From NCBI GenBank assembly GCA_021018815.1, contig JAITYX010000004.1, positions 3,163,501-3,227,500 on the forward strand: a stretch of DNA of 64,000 bases. Direction: 5' to 3'. This stretch comes from Talinum fruticosum. Lineage: Eukaryota; Streptophyta; Magnoliopsida; Caryophyllales; Talinaceae. Under the pieces are notes generated by a model. That model searched no databases and was not told where the DNA came from. It was given only the letters and a program-made list of their open reading frames with translations. The position numbers and the translations under genes are program-made. Positions 46,001-58,631 of this stretch are shown here, piece by piece; the stretch's first letter is position 1; each line of letters opens with the position of its first letter.

Positions 46001-49000
46001 GTTGAAAGTTGAAAAGCCAATTTTGGGCAATAATTTCAACTTGAATAATGAATTGTGGTGAACTAAGTAAATGTCTTCCTAAACTGGTCTGTGCTTCCCA
46101 TCTACGGAGTCCTGGAAAGTCAATGGTTTTCAAATTTAGGGTTTGTTGGAACTAGACTATCTGTCATTCTTCAATTCAGGATTAAAGCTTCCGCATCAGA
46201 CAAACCCCCTCTCCCAAAAAAAAAAAAAAAAAAAAAAGCCCTCTGCCTGGCGGGATTCTTGGGGTGTGGGTTTGGATTTGGATTTTTAAATTAAAAGCTC
46301 CAAATACCAAGGGATGTTCCCTTTCCTATTATTAAATGCCCATATAAAAATGCGGTTGTCTTCCTCTATTTAAATGAATGTGCATCTTGGTTCCCTTTGC
46401 TTGAGGAACACCTTCTCTCAATGCTACTGCTTCAGCCATTAAAATATGGATTGACAATCTTGCTCAGCCACTTCACAAAATAGCCCCCTCTTCACTTCTT
46501 TTAATGAATCATGCTGCTGTTTTCTCTCTTTTGTTCCAAAGCCATTGAACCTTGTCGTTTGTTTTTCGGGTATGTCTTTCAGCAACTTATTATCTTGAAG
46601 GCAAGCTTGATCTAGTAAACTCTTACTTTCTGATTTAAGTAGCGAGGCTTGCCTCCGAAGGTCAGGGACAGTGTGATGTCACCTTTCCAGTGCTTGTTTC
46701 GCTTGACGTAGAAAGTAGTAATTAATTTGGTCTTTAGTCTTTGGATATGTTTACAAATTTCTTTCACTAGATTATAGATTATCTGAGACCTTCTCACCAT
46801 TTTAACTTTTTTTAAAATTTTATTTTTGGCATCACATTTGGTCAAGTAATTGATATTGTTGGATCTGTGTTTTACAGGTGGTTTGGAATACAGTTGAATC
46901 CTCAATTTATGGGCATTGATCTCAAGTATGTCTTCGAATTTTTAATTTGGAATGCTCTTTGTGAATGAGTTACAGATCTGCAGATTATATATATGTCTAT
47001 AGTTGTTTCCAAGTACTTCAATCCACACCCTGTAGCATGTTAGCCAAAGAACTTGTAGAGTGGAGCGTGCTTTTACCCACTTGTCTACTATGACTTCTAT
47101 GATTTTAAAATGTGAAAAAATTTACAGTTATAGTTACAAGGCATGAAGGTACCTAACAAATTTGTAAATCACAGATCTTCTCTACAAACCTGTTCATTTT
47201 CTTCTACTTTTGGGGATTTTTGTTGGTTTGGTTTCGCCTGGTATTGCTGCTGTTTGAGTAAGCAATAAATTAGAGCCGCTGAAATTACGTATTTTTGCTA
47301 CACATATTGTTGCTGTGAAGAAATTTAATGCTTTGTATTTTTTTCTTTCTCAGATTTTTCTTTGTCAGAGCTGGAATGTTGGGATGGTTGCTTATTAATC
47401 TTTCAGTTTTGGCAAAAGCATCCAAGATGGCAACTTAAACAGATCAATGATTTTATACCAGCTATTCTGTGCCGTAATTTCTCTTTCTCTCTCTCGACCC
47501 TCTTTCTCTCCCCCTCCCTGTCATTATTGTTTTTGCTGTTGTTTTTGCTGGAGTAAAGTGGCTTATTTCTGCGTTGAATGTTGCTTCAGTTTTACATCCT
47601 GGATTACTTCTTTTATGAGGAGTACATGTCTTCCACGTAAGTGCATTTTCTTGACTCTTTAGAAATTTCCAGTTGAAGTTTTAATCATTGGGCTTGAGCA
47701 CTTGATATCTGTGGGTTTTTCTGGACTTGCGTGTATGCAGTTTGATTGTTGTAGGAATGTTTTGAGACCTACATTTAGATACTCACTTTGTTCTTAACAC
47801 CAGATGCCATGAATGCCAAACATTTTAGATTCTGAATTTACTTTAGATGTGCGTAATCCTTACGTAAACCCTTGCAATTTTGTTTTGGGGCCTCCAACAA
47901 TGGCTTTTGCATTTATTAGGGGCAAGACTGCATATTTTTGCACTTCCCCATATCCTGCTTCTTTTGGATCTGCAAAGGTACTATTTTTCTGTGACGTTCT
48001 TGTACACAATCAACTATGTATCATCCTTTTTGTAGGTGGGACATAATTGCAGAAAGATTGGGCTTTATGCTGGTTTTTGGGGATTTGGTCTGGATCCCTT
48101 TCACATTCAGTATCCAGGTATATCAAGTAAACTTGAACATCCAATTTGATCTGGACCTGGTATCTCAACTGGCAGTTTTGTTAAATATGATGTCTTTAAA
48201 ATATCAATTTTGTGATCAACATTGTAATTGGTTTGGATCTTTTGCATGTATGGTATGGCCTAATGTCTACCATATGTTACCTTATTGAACCTATGATGCT
48301 TTATTCATAGTTGCTATGATGCTATCAGTTGAATTTCACGACCACCAAATACTTTGCTTTTCAAATAATGAAAATATATACAGAGATATCAAATAAGGTC
48401 TTTTCTTCAGACCAAGAAAAAGGTTTTCTCTTAAGAACGCTGGCTGTTTTGTAAACTGTCATACCCCTGATATTATCCTGCCATTTATATTTAAATTGTA
48501 AATTAGTAATTTTATTCCTGTGTTATCATGCTAGCATGTGTTAGCATGTGTTGTCCTTGCATCTGCTTATGTCTGGGTATAACCTTTGTGGCTGTTCAAT
48601 GCCTGTGTTTATCATAAAAGATAACATTTTTAACTTCTAAGATTTGAGGTGCTGAATTAATTCCGATTGTAGGGATGGTGGCTTCTGAAAAATCAGGTGG
48701 AGCTAACAACAGCTGCAGTTGTGGCAAATTGCATAGTATTTCTGATGGGGTAATATGTAGTAGATGGTCTGTATTAATTCATTTTTACTGGCGGCCTGTC
48801 ACTTCTATAAGTGTTTATTCACTTCTGTCCACTCCCTCCCTTGGCAGGAAATAAATAGCGGTTTGATGTAACTCAGTGGCTTGTTTTGATATTTATAACT
48901 GAATATGAGTGGTTGCTAATTGGGTACTTCAATTTGATTAGTTATCGCATCTTCAGAGGGGCAAACAGGCAAAAGCATGTGTTTAAGAAGAATCCTAAAG

Positions 49001-49530
49001 CACCAATATGGGGCAGACCTCCCAAAGTTATTGGAGGCAAACTTCTTGCTTCTGGCTATTGGTAAGTCTCCATTAGATGCATATCCATCTTAAATTTGAT
49101 AGAGAAAACAAAGTGACAGAAGAGGACAATCAGCCCGGAGAAGGGGGTGATGTGCTTCGGTTTGTTTTACATTTTGATTAATCAGTTTAACTGGCTTCAT
49201 TGAGACTCTTTTAACATTTGTGGTTGTAGGGGAATTGCACGACACTGTAACTACCTGGGGGACTTGTTATTGGCACTTTCATTCAGTCTACCTTGCGGAA
49301 TAAGGTGATGTTTATTCTTTCAATCCCATGTTATCTATTGCCCTGATAGTTCTAACTCAGAGACTCATATTTGCAGCTCTCCAATCCCTTATTTTTATCC
49401 AATTTATCTTCTCATTCTGCTAATATGGAGAGAGAGGAGAGACGAAGCTCGATGTGCTGAAAAGTACAAAGACATCTGGGCTGAATACTGTAAAGCTGTC
49501 CCGTGGAGAATATTGCCTTATGTTTATTAG
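40075..49530 (+). CDS. FK: Delta(14)-sterol reductase (FACKEL type), 14 exons
   Basis: Reduces the C14-15 double bond of sterol precursors in the ER membrane (ERG24/LBR/DHCR7 family). Exons: 40075..40089, 40943..40974, 43735..43852, 43942..44012, 44536..44592, 45711..45802, 46878..46925, 47354..47473, 47590..47636, 48036..48117, 48673..48749, 48942..49061, 49230..49304 and 49377..49530. Landmarks: LPGKVIPGVTLADGTRLYY, VIADRGLELL, WWFGIQLNPQFMGIDLK, WDIIAERLGFMLVFGDL, GIARHCNYLGD (family signature) and the ending PWRILPYVY. An A4 at 47414-47417 must be A5 to keep frame (LAKSIQDG). One more G at the end of exon 2 puts the MNGKQ start in frame and gives 369 residues, the length I recall for Arabidopsis FK. 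Otherwise translation could begin at ATG 40969 (355 residues). Many membrane segments. Confidence 0.88.
40091..40336 (-). CDS. Secreted Pro-rich protein, probably 3'-truncated, in the first intron of the sterol reductase gene
   Basis: 81-residue frame with a signal peptide (CSILSLIVILSISSLEMSFA), the SRHLLQT motif often found after cleavage in small plant cell-wall proteins, and two PPMPxxPKPPQATL repeats. After ATLPAI the Pro-rich pattern stops abruptly and the last 18 residues look like read-through into leader-like DNA, so the real 3' end seems to have been lost near 40140. It lies antisense within the presumed first intron of the downstream gene. It may be a truncated insertion rather than an active gene. 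Confidence 0.5.
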   Translation of the reverse strand: MATSRHCSILSLIVILSISSLEMSFASRHLLQTLPPMPGVPKPPQATLPPMPAIPKPPQATLPAIHLNREAIRSFYSGKRF

Positions 49531-51479
49531 GGATATAAGCAACCAAAATCTTCAACAACCTGCTCCCTGTTGTCCACTTTTCTTTGGATGTTTTCACTGA
49601 GTAATGTTTTCGAGTTGCACAGTTGTTGAAAAGTGTATTCTGAAGTATGAACCTCTCCTGACAATTTCTGGTGGTTGAATGAAAATTTTGGCATGATGTA
49701 ATTTTATTATATATTGATATGTTGGTTTAATTTTGTCAATAGCAGCAAAAATCCTTTCGACTAAAAGCATCATTACAATCTATTTGTTTATGTGATTATG
49801 CCCCGTTGGCACTTAAATTCGGGGATTCAAAACAAAGATTACGAGCTTTCGACTAAAATTCGATCCTATCGACTAAAGGCATCATTACAATCTATATACT
49901 ATAATTTGACTTTATTGGCGCCCTGTTTTATGCCCAGCCTATTTAAGTGATTAAACAGGCTTTGACTCTTTTTCTGTAGACCATTCATTAAGGTCTGCTG
50001 GACACTTGTCTAATACTCAACTCTAATTAAGACTAAAAATTACTTTTGAGATATGGTATATAGTAATACGTCTTATTAGGAAAATAATTAATATAATTAC
50101 ATACAGGGTTACAGATGCTGATTTAACAAAATAGCTAATAACTGAAAGGATCAATTGATAGACAGCAATAGCTTTTAATTGTCAGAAGACCACTTTGTCT
50201 TACTCTTCTGACTTTATGAGCCTACGAACAATAAGACTCCATATTGGAATGTTACATTGTTTTCTTAAAGGACTTGGTGATATTCAGGTGTTTAGGTAGG
50301 ATAATCATCGAAAGACAAATATTTAACTCAACAAAAAATATATGACGACTTTATCCATAAATTTCATTCGCATACTCTGCTTAACATGTTTGTACACATG
50401 GGCTCTTAACACCTTGTTGGCTATGACATATGACATATTCGTGTTTGATCGGGTGCAATTAGATTTGAACAATATAACATTCAATTTAGGACATGTTTAA
50501 AATTATATAAAAAAAAAACAGAAAGAGCTAGAAACAAACGGAAATAATTAATAGAAAAGAATTGAAACAAACAAAAACAAACAAAAATTATAACAATTAT
50601 AATTATAGTAATAAGTATAATAATGATAATAATAATAATAATATATAATAATAGTAACAGCAACAACAATTTTAACAAAAAAAAAAGGAAAAAAAATGAG
50701 TAAAATAATTTGTATATAAATTTAAACGGACACTTAATTTTAAATCGAGTCATGTCGAATCAATAGCTTTTACCTACCGCCATTGCCCTCAACTTCCCTC
50801 TCTTTCAGTTTTTTTTTTTTTCTTGTGAGTTGAGTTGAATTCAATTGGGATCAATTCAAATCAGTAGCATCTAATAGATTAGCTTTTACCTACCGCCATT
50901 GCCCTCAACTTCCATCTATTTCAGCCATTTTTCCTCACGATTCCAGGTATACCCCAATCGTTCACTTTCCTGAATTCGAATTGTTGCATTTCTTTCTTTC
51001 CCCTTTTTGGGCTTCATTTTTCAGAAGAAAAGGGCAAATATTGTCCTGACAAATTGGAAATTTTATCTAGTGTACATGTTACCGAACATGAATTTGTTTC
51101 TTGCTGTATAGAGTTGCTCAATCATTACAAATTCGATGTTCATAAGTTTCTGGTGAGTTGGTTATTACTGCCACAAAGCTTTGAATTTCCTTTGGGGATG
51201 ATTGGAAATCTCAATCTGTGATCTCTTACTTTTTTTCTTGTGGCAGAATTGTGCATTTCATAATTAATAAAAGCTGAATTACATGAAAACTTTTTCTCTT
51301 TTTATTTGCTGTTCTTCCAGCTACCAATCCTCATATGCTTGAATTTGATGAACCCACTTTGTCTATTTATTCTTTTTTTCCCTGATTGCAGATGAACTTC
51401 TGTTGAAATTCAGTCTTGTATTAAAATTATTGGGGGTGATCAGTTCATCGTCCGGTGGTCAGGTTGAGATACAAGAGCA
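49531..51479. other. Spacer with duplicated 45-bp segment
   Basis: Presumed 3' UTR of the sterol reductase gene, then AT-rich spacer with ATA/ATT microsatellites (50590-50660). From 50760 it becomes leader-like for the next gene. Two 45-bp copies starting TAGCTTTTACCTACCGCC and ending TTTCAG lie at 50764-50808 and 50880-50924 with two mismatches. Confidence 0.5.
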
Positions 51480-54400
51480 ATGGAGGTTAAAATTATTGTC
51501 CAAAGATTTCAGCCTTACACATGGGAATATACAGATAAGATGATGAAAAGACCCAAAGGGTTCATCCCTGTATTTCACAGGACTGAGAAAAAACAAGAGA
51601 TGTTCATGTTGATACAATCAAATGGGAGATCTTCATCTTACCATGAACGATTTGCAGTAAAGATTTCGAATTCTTTGAAAAATTCTCCTGGTAATTTTCA
51701 ATTATATGTTCACTTCACCGGTTGTTTGGTACATTCATTTTGTTGATCAAATTACATTATGATGCCGCCCCCCCTTTCTTTTTTATTTTAATTTTTTTCA
51801 TTTCTAGGTATATGGTATGCGAATTAGTTTGTTAGTTGGTTACACAATAGGGATCAATCCTCTGAAGTCCTCCCAGTGTCATGAAGATTAATTTCTTACC
51901 GCCAATATTCCTATGTTTGTAATCTGTTGTGGATGTGCCCATAGAATAAGCCTTTCGGTGGTTGCACTGGTTAGGGTTTACAAATTCCCGTTCATGCCTT
52001 GCAAGTTTTGTAAGGAGCTTTGTGAATTGAGTTGATAGTTTGTTCGCTTCAGGGTAATTCCAAGCCCATAACATGCCATAGTATTTAATGCACCGACAAA
52101 CTTGGAAAGTAGGTCTATATCCATATATTCCAAATGAGGCCATTCCTCAACGAGACAGTTGGATGGGAAAGGTTTTAAGCTTGGTGAACTGCATATTCAC
52201 TCTGAGACAACCATGATTTGATATCTGATTGGCACAGTAGGGTGATCTCACGATAGCACAATTGCAATTGAATGTGCATTTTGAATCCTTGAGGACCTTG
52301 ACTACGTCTTGATCCCTCATTCCTCTTCTTTTTGAGCAGAAGAAATGTTGATAAGAATGCTCATGTGAGAAGAGATTCAAACATGCCCATCTTGGGCTGG
52401 GTGACAATCCCAATCTAGCTTGGGGAAGATATGCTTAGCCATTTAGCAAATAGGTTCAAAGGGAGTTATTCATTTGGATGCTTGCACCGCTGGATGTTGA
52501 CATGCAATTCAAAAGATTTTAATGGCGCTTCCTTGCTTTGCTTTGCTTAGAATTTCTTATGCAATCATTTTATATGTGTCTGGTTTTCCATTATAAATGG
52601 GAGGCTTCAGGCTTGCAAACTTCAGATTTTTCGGAAAGAAAATTGAAGCATTAAGCTTCTTGTGTGAAGACACTACTCAAACTGAGTTCCTCGTTCCTCT
52701 TTATCCCTGGCTGACGGCTTAGCCTTTATCTAAAGGTGGTGAGTTTTTACCCATCCCTTCATCTATTGTTGGTGGTTGATTAATTTTATTCATATATAGG
52801 GTGGTTGTTATTGGCTTAGGTGGCTAGGTTACCAATATTGTTAATTATATCCCCTTTACTTTAATTCCCAGCAAGTAAGCTATTTGTGTATCTAGTTGAC
52901 CTCATGCACAAACATGATTTTGGAGAAAGCCCAAGTGCACTAATTTATTTATGTAGGAAAGCTTTGAGTCTTCATGATTTCTGGCCTTATCATTTGTCAT
53001 AGCCTGCAGATGCTATGTGTTCATATAGAATCTTTAGGAAGAATTGATATTAACTGAGAATTGTGAAACTGAAGAAAAGGACATTAGTTCAATTTCATTT
53101 GTATTCTTGTTTGTCTAGGGCTTCTAACATTAATCTGAAATATATGGAAATAGTCCTACTTTCAAAACTAATTAGTTCTCTTTAAGATAGTCATTATATC
53201 ACAGATTCGCAGCTGCGTGTTTCTATCAAACTAGTTATTAGTATTACTCATTCAGATAGTCATTATATCACAGATTCACAGCTACTCTATTTTTCTGATT
53301 GTTTCTTTCTTGAATCTCATGTGACCTGATTCAGTTCAGTGAAGGATTCTAGCGGCTTTCCAGATCCTCTGGATGAGTCCTCGGTTTTGAAGGTACAATC
53401 TCTATTCTGTCATTAGATAATATATGACTTGGAGGCTTTTTTTCCCCTGGATTACTCTCCATTCCTTAGCAGTGCAATGTGAACTTTGGTGGATAGGTCA
53501 GCCCTTCATCTTATCTTAAAAATCATGTCATCTTAACGGAATCCATCAAATTACAGAAGAAGTCACAAGAGATTGAACCATTTCTAAATGGTCGCTGCCT
53601 ATACCTCGTTGGTCAGTCCCAAATTGATTTCCCATCCATAACTACAACTTCAACTTTTTGGAATATTAATCATTTAACTTACATGCAGGTATGATGGGGT
53701 CAGGGAAAACAACTATTAGAAGGATTCTATCAAAAGCACTTGATTATTCATTTGTTGATAGGTTTGTCTCTTGACAGTAGATGGTGGCTTCTCGATAATA
53801 TAGTATTGGAAACTTGGAAGGAGGAAGTTTAACAGTATGGCTATATGTTTAGATTCTCTTATCACTGGCTAATATTCCCTTTTCACTGTTATTCTTCATG
53901 TTGCTGCAGTGATCTATTGATCGAAGAGACAGTGGGTGGAATGTCTGTTGCAGACATCTTCCAGCATCATGGAGAAGCTTTCTTTAGAGTAAAGGAGGTC
54001 AGTGAAGCTGACTTTTCCGCTGTGCTCTGTGTGTATGTCAAACAAAATGAAAAAAAAAATTGAACAAAGACAGTAATCAAAAGGACGAGATGAGCCCAGC
54101 ACCAGAATATTATAAGAGAAATCACTAAGTACAAGAAGGGCTTAGCTTGTGAGGTGTAAACCCATCTCTTTCAACAATGATTTTCCTCCATACAACTTCT
54201 TCCTACCTTGAAAATTTACCCTTGCTTCCTTAGTGATCACACAAGTAAGCTGACTTATGCTTATGTAGCTCTGTTTGTGTTTCATAAATTACTGGTCACT
54301 GGACTGCAATTTGGAGAGGCCTCATGTAGGAGTATACTGCTAACCCTACTGGAAAATATTCTCTGCATTAGATAGATGAAGAAACTCTAGAAATACGTCT

Positions 54401-54845
54401 GTCTGATAACAGACCTTTGCTAAGACAGTTAAGTGCTATGTTATGACTCTTCGTGTCATCTCAAGAACCTTAGTACTTCAACATATGGATGGTCATATCA
54501 GCGTAAACATTTTGGGGGCTATTTGCAATCTGAAGCCAAAAATTTAAAAACTAGGGCTTCTACACATGTGGTAATTGAACTGAAACTTTCCATGAATCAG
54601 GGCACTCGAGTATTGTAAAATCACAGCAAAATTAGGGGTGTAAATGTGGATGATCTTTCTCCAGCTCTAATTGCACTCGAGGTAAACCCCCCTAAAATAA
54701 AAAAAGCTTCAAATTATATCGATGGAGGGATAGAAAGAAAGATCCCAAGCTACAGTTCTCAACATCCCTTCTAACTAATCTCCTCATTTTATTAGGTGCT
54801 TGGAGAAATTGAAATCTTTCTTAAAAAGATCAGTCTGCTAGGGAG
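51480..54845 (+). pseudogene. Shikimate-kinase-like gene (SKL2-like), truncated in the kinase domain
   Basis: Exons with matching phases: 51480..51690 (MEVKIIVQRF.., uncertain), 53340..53392, 53557..53611, 53689..53761, 53910..53997 and possibly 54796..54845. They give KDSSGFPDPLDESSVL, then FLNGRCLYLVGMMGSGKTT with the Walker A loop, FVDSDLLIEETVGGMSVADI with the Asp of the substrate site, and EAFFRVKE. The KDSSG..DPLDES block and this order recall plant shikimate kinase-like 2, a chloroplast protein without shown kinase activity. The rest of the domain (GGGAV loop, lid with Arg, C-terminal helix) is absent: 54845-56300 holds no continuation and the opposite-strand gene follows. So this is a 3'-truncated copy, or the remaining exons were lost or misassembled. 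The N-terminal CS-like domain of SKL2 is not recognised either. Confidence 0.65.
53185..53285. repeat. Short direct repeat, period 69
   Basis: AGATAGTCATTATATCACAG plus ATTC(G/A)CAGCT occurs at 53185 and 53254 in the intron before the exon at 53340. Confidence 0.75.
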
Positions 54846-55390
54846 GTTCGTTTATGACATAAACTGCATCTCCGTTCCCCCCCATCTCCCCAGTGGTATT
54901 GTATCTTCATCTCATCTTGTATTCCAATTAGCTTATGTAGGCAAATCGTTTTTTTAAGTCGGAGGATCAGAAAGCATTTTAAATGCAACATTGTAAGGTC
55001 CTGATGGAAACCCAGTAGAACGGAAGAAAGAAGCTAATATAGGGAGGTTTATTGGTTTAATCCTATTGAGTGGAACTCTTTTCTGCTCTGCCTTCGTGTT
55101 TCACTTTCTTTTTCTATGATCAATGATATCCCTTTGCTTGTATTTCAGACTTCCAGTGCCATCTTGTACAAAGATTGAGCTTCTTAAATACTGTTGCTCG
55201 GACCATCTGTATTTGCTCGTTGTTAGTCTATCATTATTATCTTGTGTTGTGAACCTTAGTGTGCATAAAACCATCGCAGCGCCGCCACTACCTGTGATGG
55301 TAAATCATATCCTCCATGCCGTGGTTGTTGCAATCATTTATCTCGACTCTCAAGTGAATCATAACAATAGATGAAAATGGTACCTTGCAG

Positions 55391-55575
55391 GGGTGGCAAA
55401 AGTTCGGGTTCAAGTTTTTTCACAGTTAGACAATTCAAACAAAGTCTAAATTTGGGTCAAATTCAAGTTTGAGACTCTAGAATTTGGAAAAACTTGTGTC
55501 CGGATGCAAAACTTTTATGAAAATTCATGATCGTACCTTATTTTTTTGAATCGGACAAAATTTTACCAACCCTAG
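55391..55575. mobile_element. Possible hAT remnant
   Basis: CAGGGGTGGCAAAA at 55389-55402 followed by TTCGGGTTCAAG, and TTTTACCAACCCTA at 55561-55574, form short inverted ends like the other hAT elements here. The flanking bases (GTACCTTG, GTACTAAA) agree only partly, so it is weak. Confidence 0.35.
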
Positions 55576-56319
55576 TACTAAACCTAGCAACAATGACCTA
55601 ACCCCAAAACCTAAAACTCAAAATTGAACCGAAGCGAACCTAATCCGACACTTAGAAAGCTAACTTAAGATGACTCGGATTGAACCCGAATCGAATATTG
55701 TTTGTCGAGTGTTTTTTCACTGCAAGACAATTATTGGACCCAAACATCAACTAACCTGAAGTCAAAGAACCAAACTAAACTCAAAATTCAACCAAATCTT
55801 AGAGACTTGAATTAATGCAATTCAAAGCCGACTTAAATGACAAACTTCTCAAGTTTATATAATAGAAAAACGTTATAAAAAGAAGAAAAAAACTTTAGAA
55901 ATGGTAATGTAGTACAAAACTTGTCAAACTGAACAAAGTTTAACATATCACATTATCTATTTCTTTATTAAGAAAGCGATAAGATTGTATACACCTACAT
56001 CCGATCCCATTGCATCCCGCAACCGAGCAGGAGTCTCAAACAGTATTGTCTAACGTAGTAGTATATTGTTACAAAGATCTGTTACAGAAAAATAACGTCT
56101 ATAACAAGTGTAGGGAACTATTTACCAACTATTATATATGACAGTTGACACTACACCATAACCACCCTCACCATCTTGTATGTAAAGAAAAGGCAAGGGA
56201 AACTAAGCCACATTATACACACAAGGTGGAAACTACATTGTATTGGGCATATACATGCATGTATATATGCAAACATTTCATCTATATCACCTTTCAAGAT
56301 CATATACCTCCTGCCATGC
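55576..56319. other. Gene-free spacer
   Basis: Short AT-rich region; its right part is presumed 3' UTR of the minus-strand gene ending at 56320. No further shikimate-kinase exon was found here on either strand. Confidence 0.5.
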
Positions 56320-57522
56320 CTAGAGATCGATCTTGTCGTTAGACCGATCATCGGGATCGCCATCATAAAATATGCCGTCAACAATGTTGTCGATGAGGGC
56401 GTCAATGAAGGCGTTGCAGCTGACGGTGAAGATCCGGCCCACCCGTTTTCGAGCGCTTGATGAATAGGCAAAGCCGGCAGCGCAAGCCACAGCTGCTAAA
56501 CATGCTCCAAGGCCTTCTGCTATCCCTTGCACGTCCATTTTCTTGAATACTGAGTTCCCCGTTGCTAATTCCACCCCGATTGTGGCAGCAAACACCATCT
56601 TAGACAAATTGATCAAGGCAAAAGATAGAAAATAAGATTAAAATTTGAGCTGAATAAGGTTATTGATTTTTAGTTCCAAATTCCTGAACATAAAACCTTT
56701 TTTCTTTTATTGCATGCACAGGTTTTAAAAACCGAACCAAGTGAATGTTACCATGGTAAATATTACGCCAATAAATATAAAGTTAACCTATGGAGCCGAT
56801 AAGCTAATATCAGTCGAATTAAGTCAAATATGATTTACGGGTAATTGTAGTCCAAATAAAGATAGATATGACCATATATGCTTCATTATATTGGTTACTT
56901 TTGACTACTAAAAATACTAGCAATTTTTCAACCAATTTTCCTCTCAAAAAAGCACATAATTTTAAGTTTAATGTAATTCCTACTAAAATAAGCTCGGATT
57001 TTAGCTCTTAATTAACAACCTTACCTCTAAATTATATAAAGACTCCGACTTAATTATTTAAACACAATGTCATGTTGATCGAACTCAAGATTACACTAGC
57101 GTTACTCAAACAAAACGACCCGTTTTATATACTAAACTCGGGTCCGGGGAAGGGCGGGTGGGTGAACTCAAAGAGACAGGGAGGGAGGGAGAATTAATTA
57201 AGTACCATAGCAAGGCGACCAGTGAGGATTTCGAAGTCCTGGCTCTTCTTAGTACTCTCGATGTACTCGTAAAGATTCTCCAAAAGGGCGACAACTCCAG
57301 CTCCTGGGCGGCGGCGCCACCGTCGCCAACACCATCCACTCTCGGGGATTTCGGCATGGTCCTGATGACGCTGCTGCTATCAGGGGCAAACGACCTGAGG
57401 GTGCAGAGTCGGGGTGGTAGGACCACCTTCACCTGATCAGGTCCCACCGGAGATTCCGACCCCACCTTCGTCGGCGGCGGCTTCATCTCGCAGCGGATCG
57501 CACGCGCCAACGCAACCACCAT
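56320..57522 (-). CDS. Chloroplast-type membrane protein resembling RIQ/DUF1118
   Basis: Exon 1 (57522..57206) starts MVVALARAIRCEMKPPP, a plausible transit peptide, and ends ENLYEYIESTKKSQDFEI then LTGRLAM before GTACTT. Exon 2 (56598..56320) continues MVFAATIGVELATGNSVFKK, two likely membrane segments (one is ACLAAVACAAGFAY) and RIFTVSCNAFIDALIDNIVD. One shift in exon 1: the GG at 57303-57304 needs a third G (AAAQGAGVVALLENLYEY). The corrected protein is about 198 residues. The ESTKxxxFEILTGRxAM block and the SCNxFIDxLID end recall the thylakoid RIQ proteins (DUF1118) that affect grana organisation and NPQ; this name is from memory and tentative. The membrane and plastid character is better supported than the name. 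Confidence 0.7.
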
Positions 57523-58631
57523 GATCAGAGATTCAGAACCCAACCCTTTAGAGAGGATCCGACTCTGTGCAAACCCCACAAATCACTCCGCGAGCGAGAG
57601 ATAAGAGAGAGAGAGAGAGAGAGAGAGTAGAAGATGAGGATTCTAAAAAAGGAGGAATCTTGATTTTTAGAAGGCAAGGAGAATAAATAAACTGAATAAT
57701 AATAAGGATGAAAAAGTGGAAGGAAAAGGAAGGGTGCACGTCAGACGAGCGAGAGAGGGAGGAAGATAGGCTACGTGCAGGCTGAATCTGGGGCTCATAC
57801 GTTGCTTTCAGGAACAAGCTAAGCTCGGCTGCTGGTGGGCACTTCAAAGGGAAGGGAAGTGAAGGAAGGGATGGCTGCCAAATAAGCAGTCTTATTGAAA
57901 TAAACCTTAAATTGTCTGGTCTTTACAGAGAGACAAAAGGCAAGAGAGGGATAGAGTGAGTAAATGCGGAGAGGTAGGGTTGGTGCAAAATTCTGCTCTG
58001 CATTTATGTTACATAAAACGGTACATGTTTGAACATAAATGATCAAAAAAACGAATTTAAGATTTAAGTTACATAAAACGGTATATGCTAAAACATAAAG
58101 AATCAAAAAACAAATTCAGGATTTAATATACTGTAATATTATGTTTTGATTAATGTAAATACACTGCATGTAGTGTGATCGACCTTCGGTTAAGAGAAGA
58201 TCTAAACATAGATCTATGTGCACCTCAAGAGAAATGCCCTATATTTATCTATGTTGACCTAGGCAAGCACTATACAAATTGAATTGTTCATTATGTTTTG
58301 ATTTGTTGCTTCATTCAATAGTTTAACTTGGCTTGGGCTTTGCTTAATTAACTTAGCTTGTTGTTTTGAAGGGAAGGATGAATCATGAATGAAGAAAACT
58401 ACATTGTTACATTAACTTGATATATACATTATATCGTGTTCTTGCAAAAAAAAAGTTCACATACTTTTTAGGACAATTTTCTAATAAACATGTATGTCCT
58501 AAAGAAATTTGGTTGATTGTCACAAGAGGGAAAAACCTAAAGACTGGGAGGGACAGAATGATTTTATGGATAATCATTCTTAACACGTTATTGATATTGG
58601 TGTTGGTATGTTTATAATCGATGTTAAGATC
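57523..58631. other. Upstream region of the RIQ-like gene and spacer with tandem repeat
   Basis: A GA microsatellite (57601-57628) lies in the presumed leader. A 60-bp tandem duplication sits at 58008-58126, with units starting GTTACATAAAACGGTA. No gene is seen. Confidence 0.55.

Noticed and set aside
50481..50753. 90-codon minus frame rich in Ile and Leu
   Set aside because: It comes from ATA/ATT microsatellite sequence; the hydrophobicity is compositional.
57548..57847. 99-codon minus frame upstream of the RIQ-like gene
   Set aside because: Ser/Leu repeats from a GA microsatellite in the leader; no motif and no conserved context.
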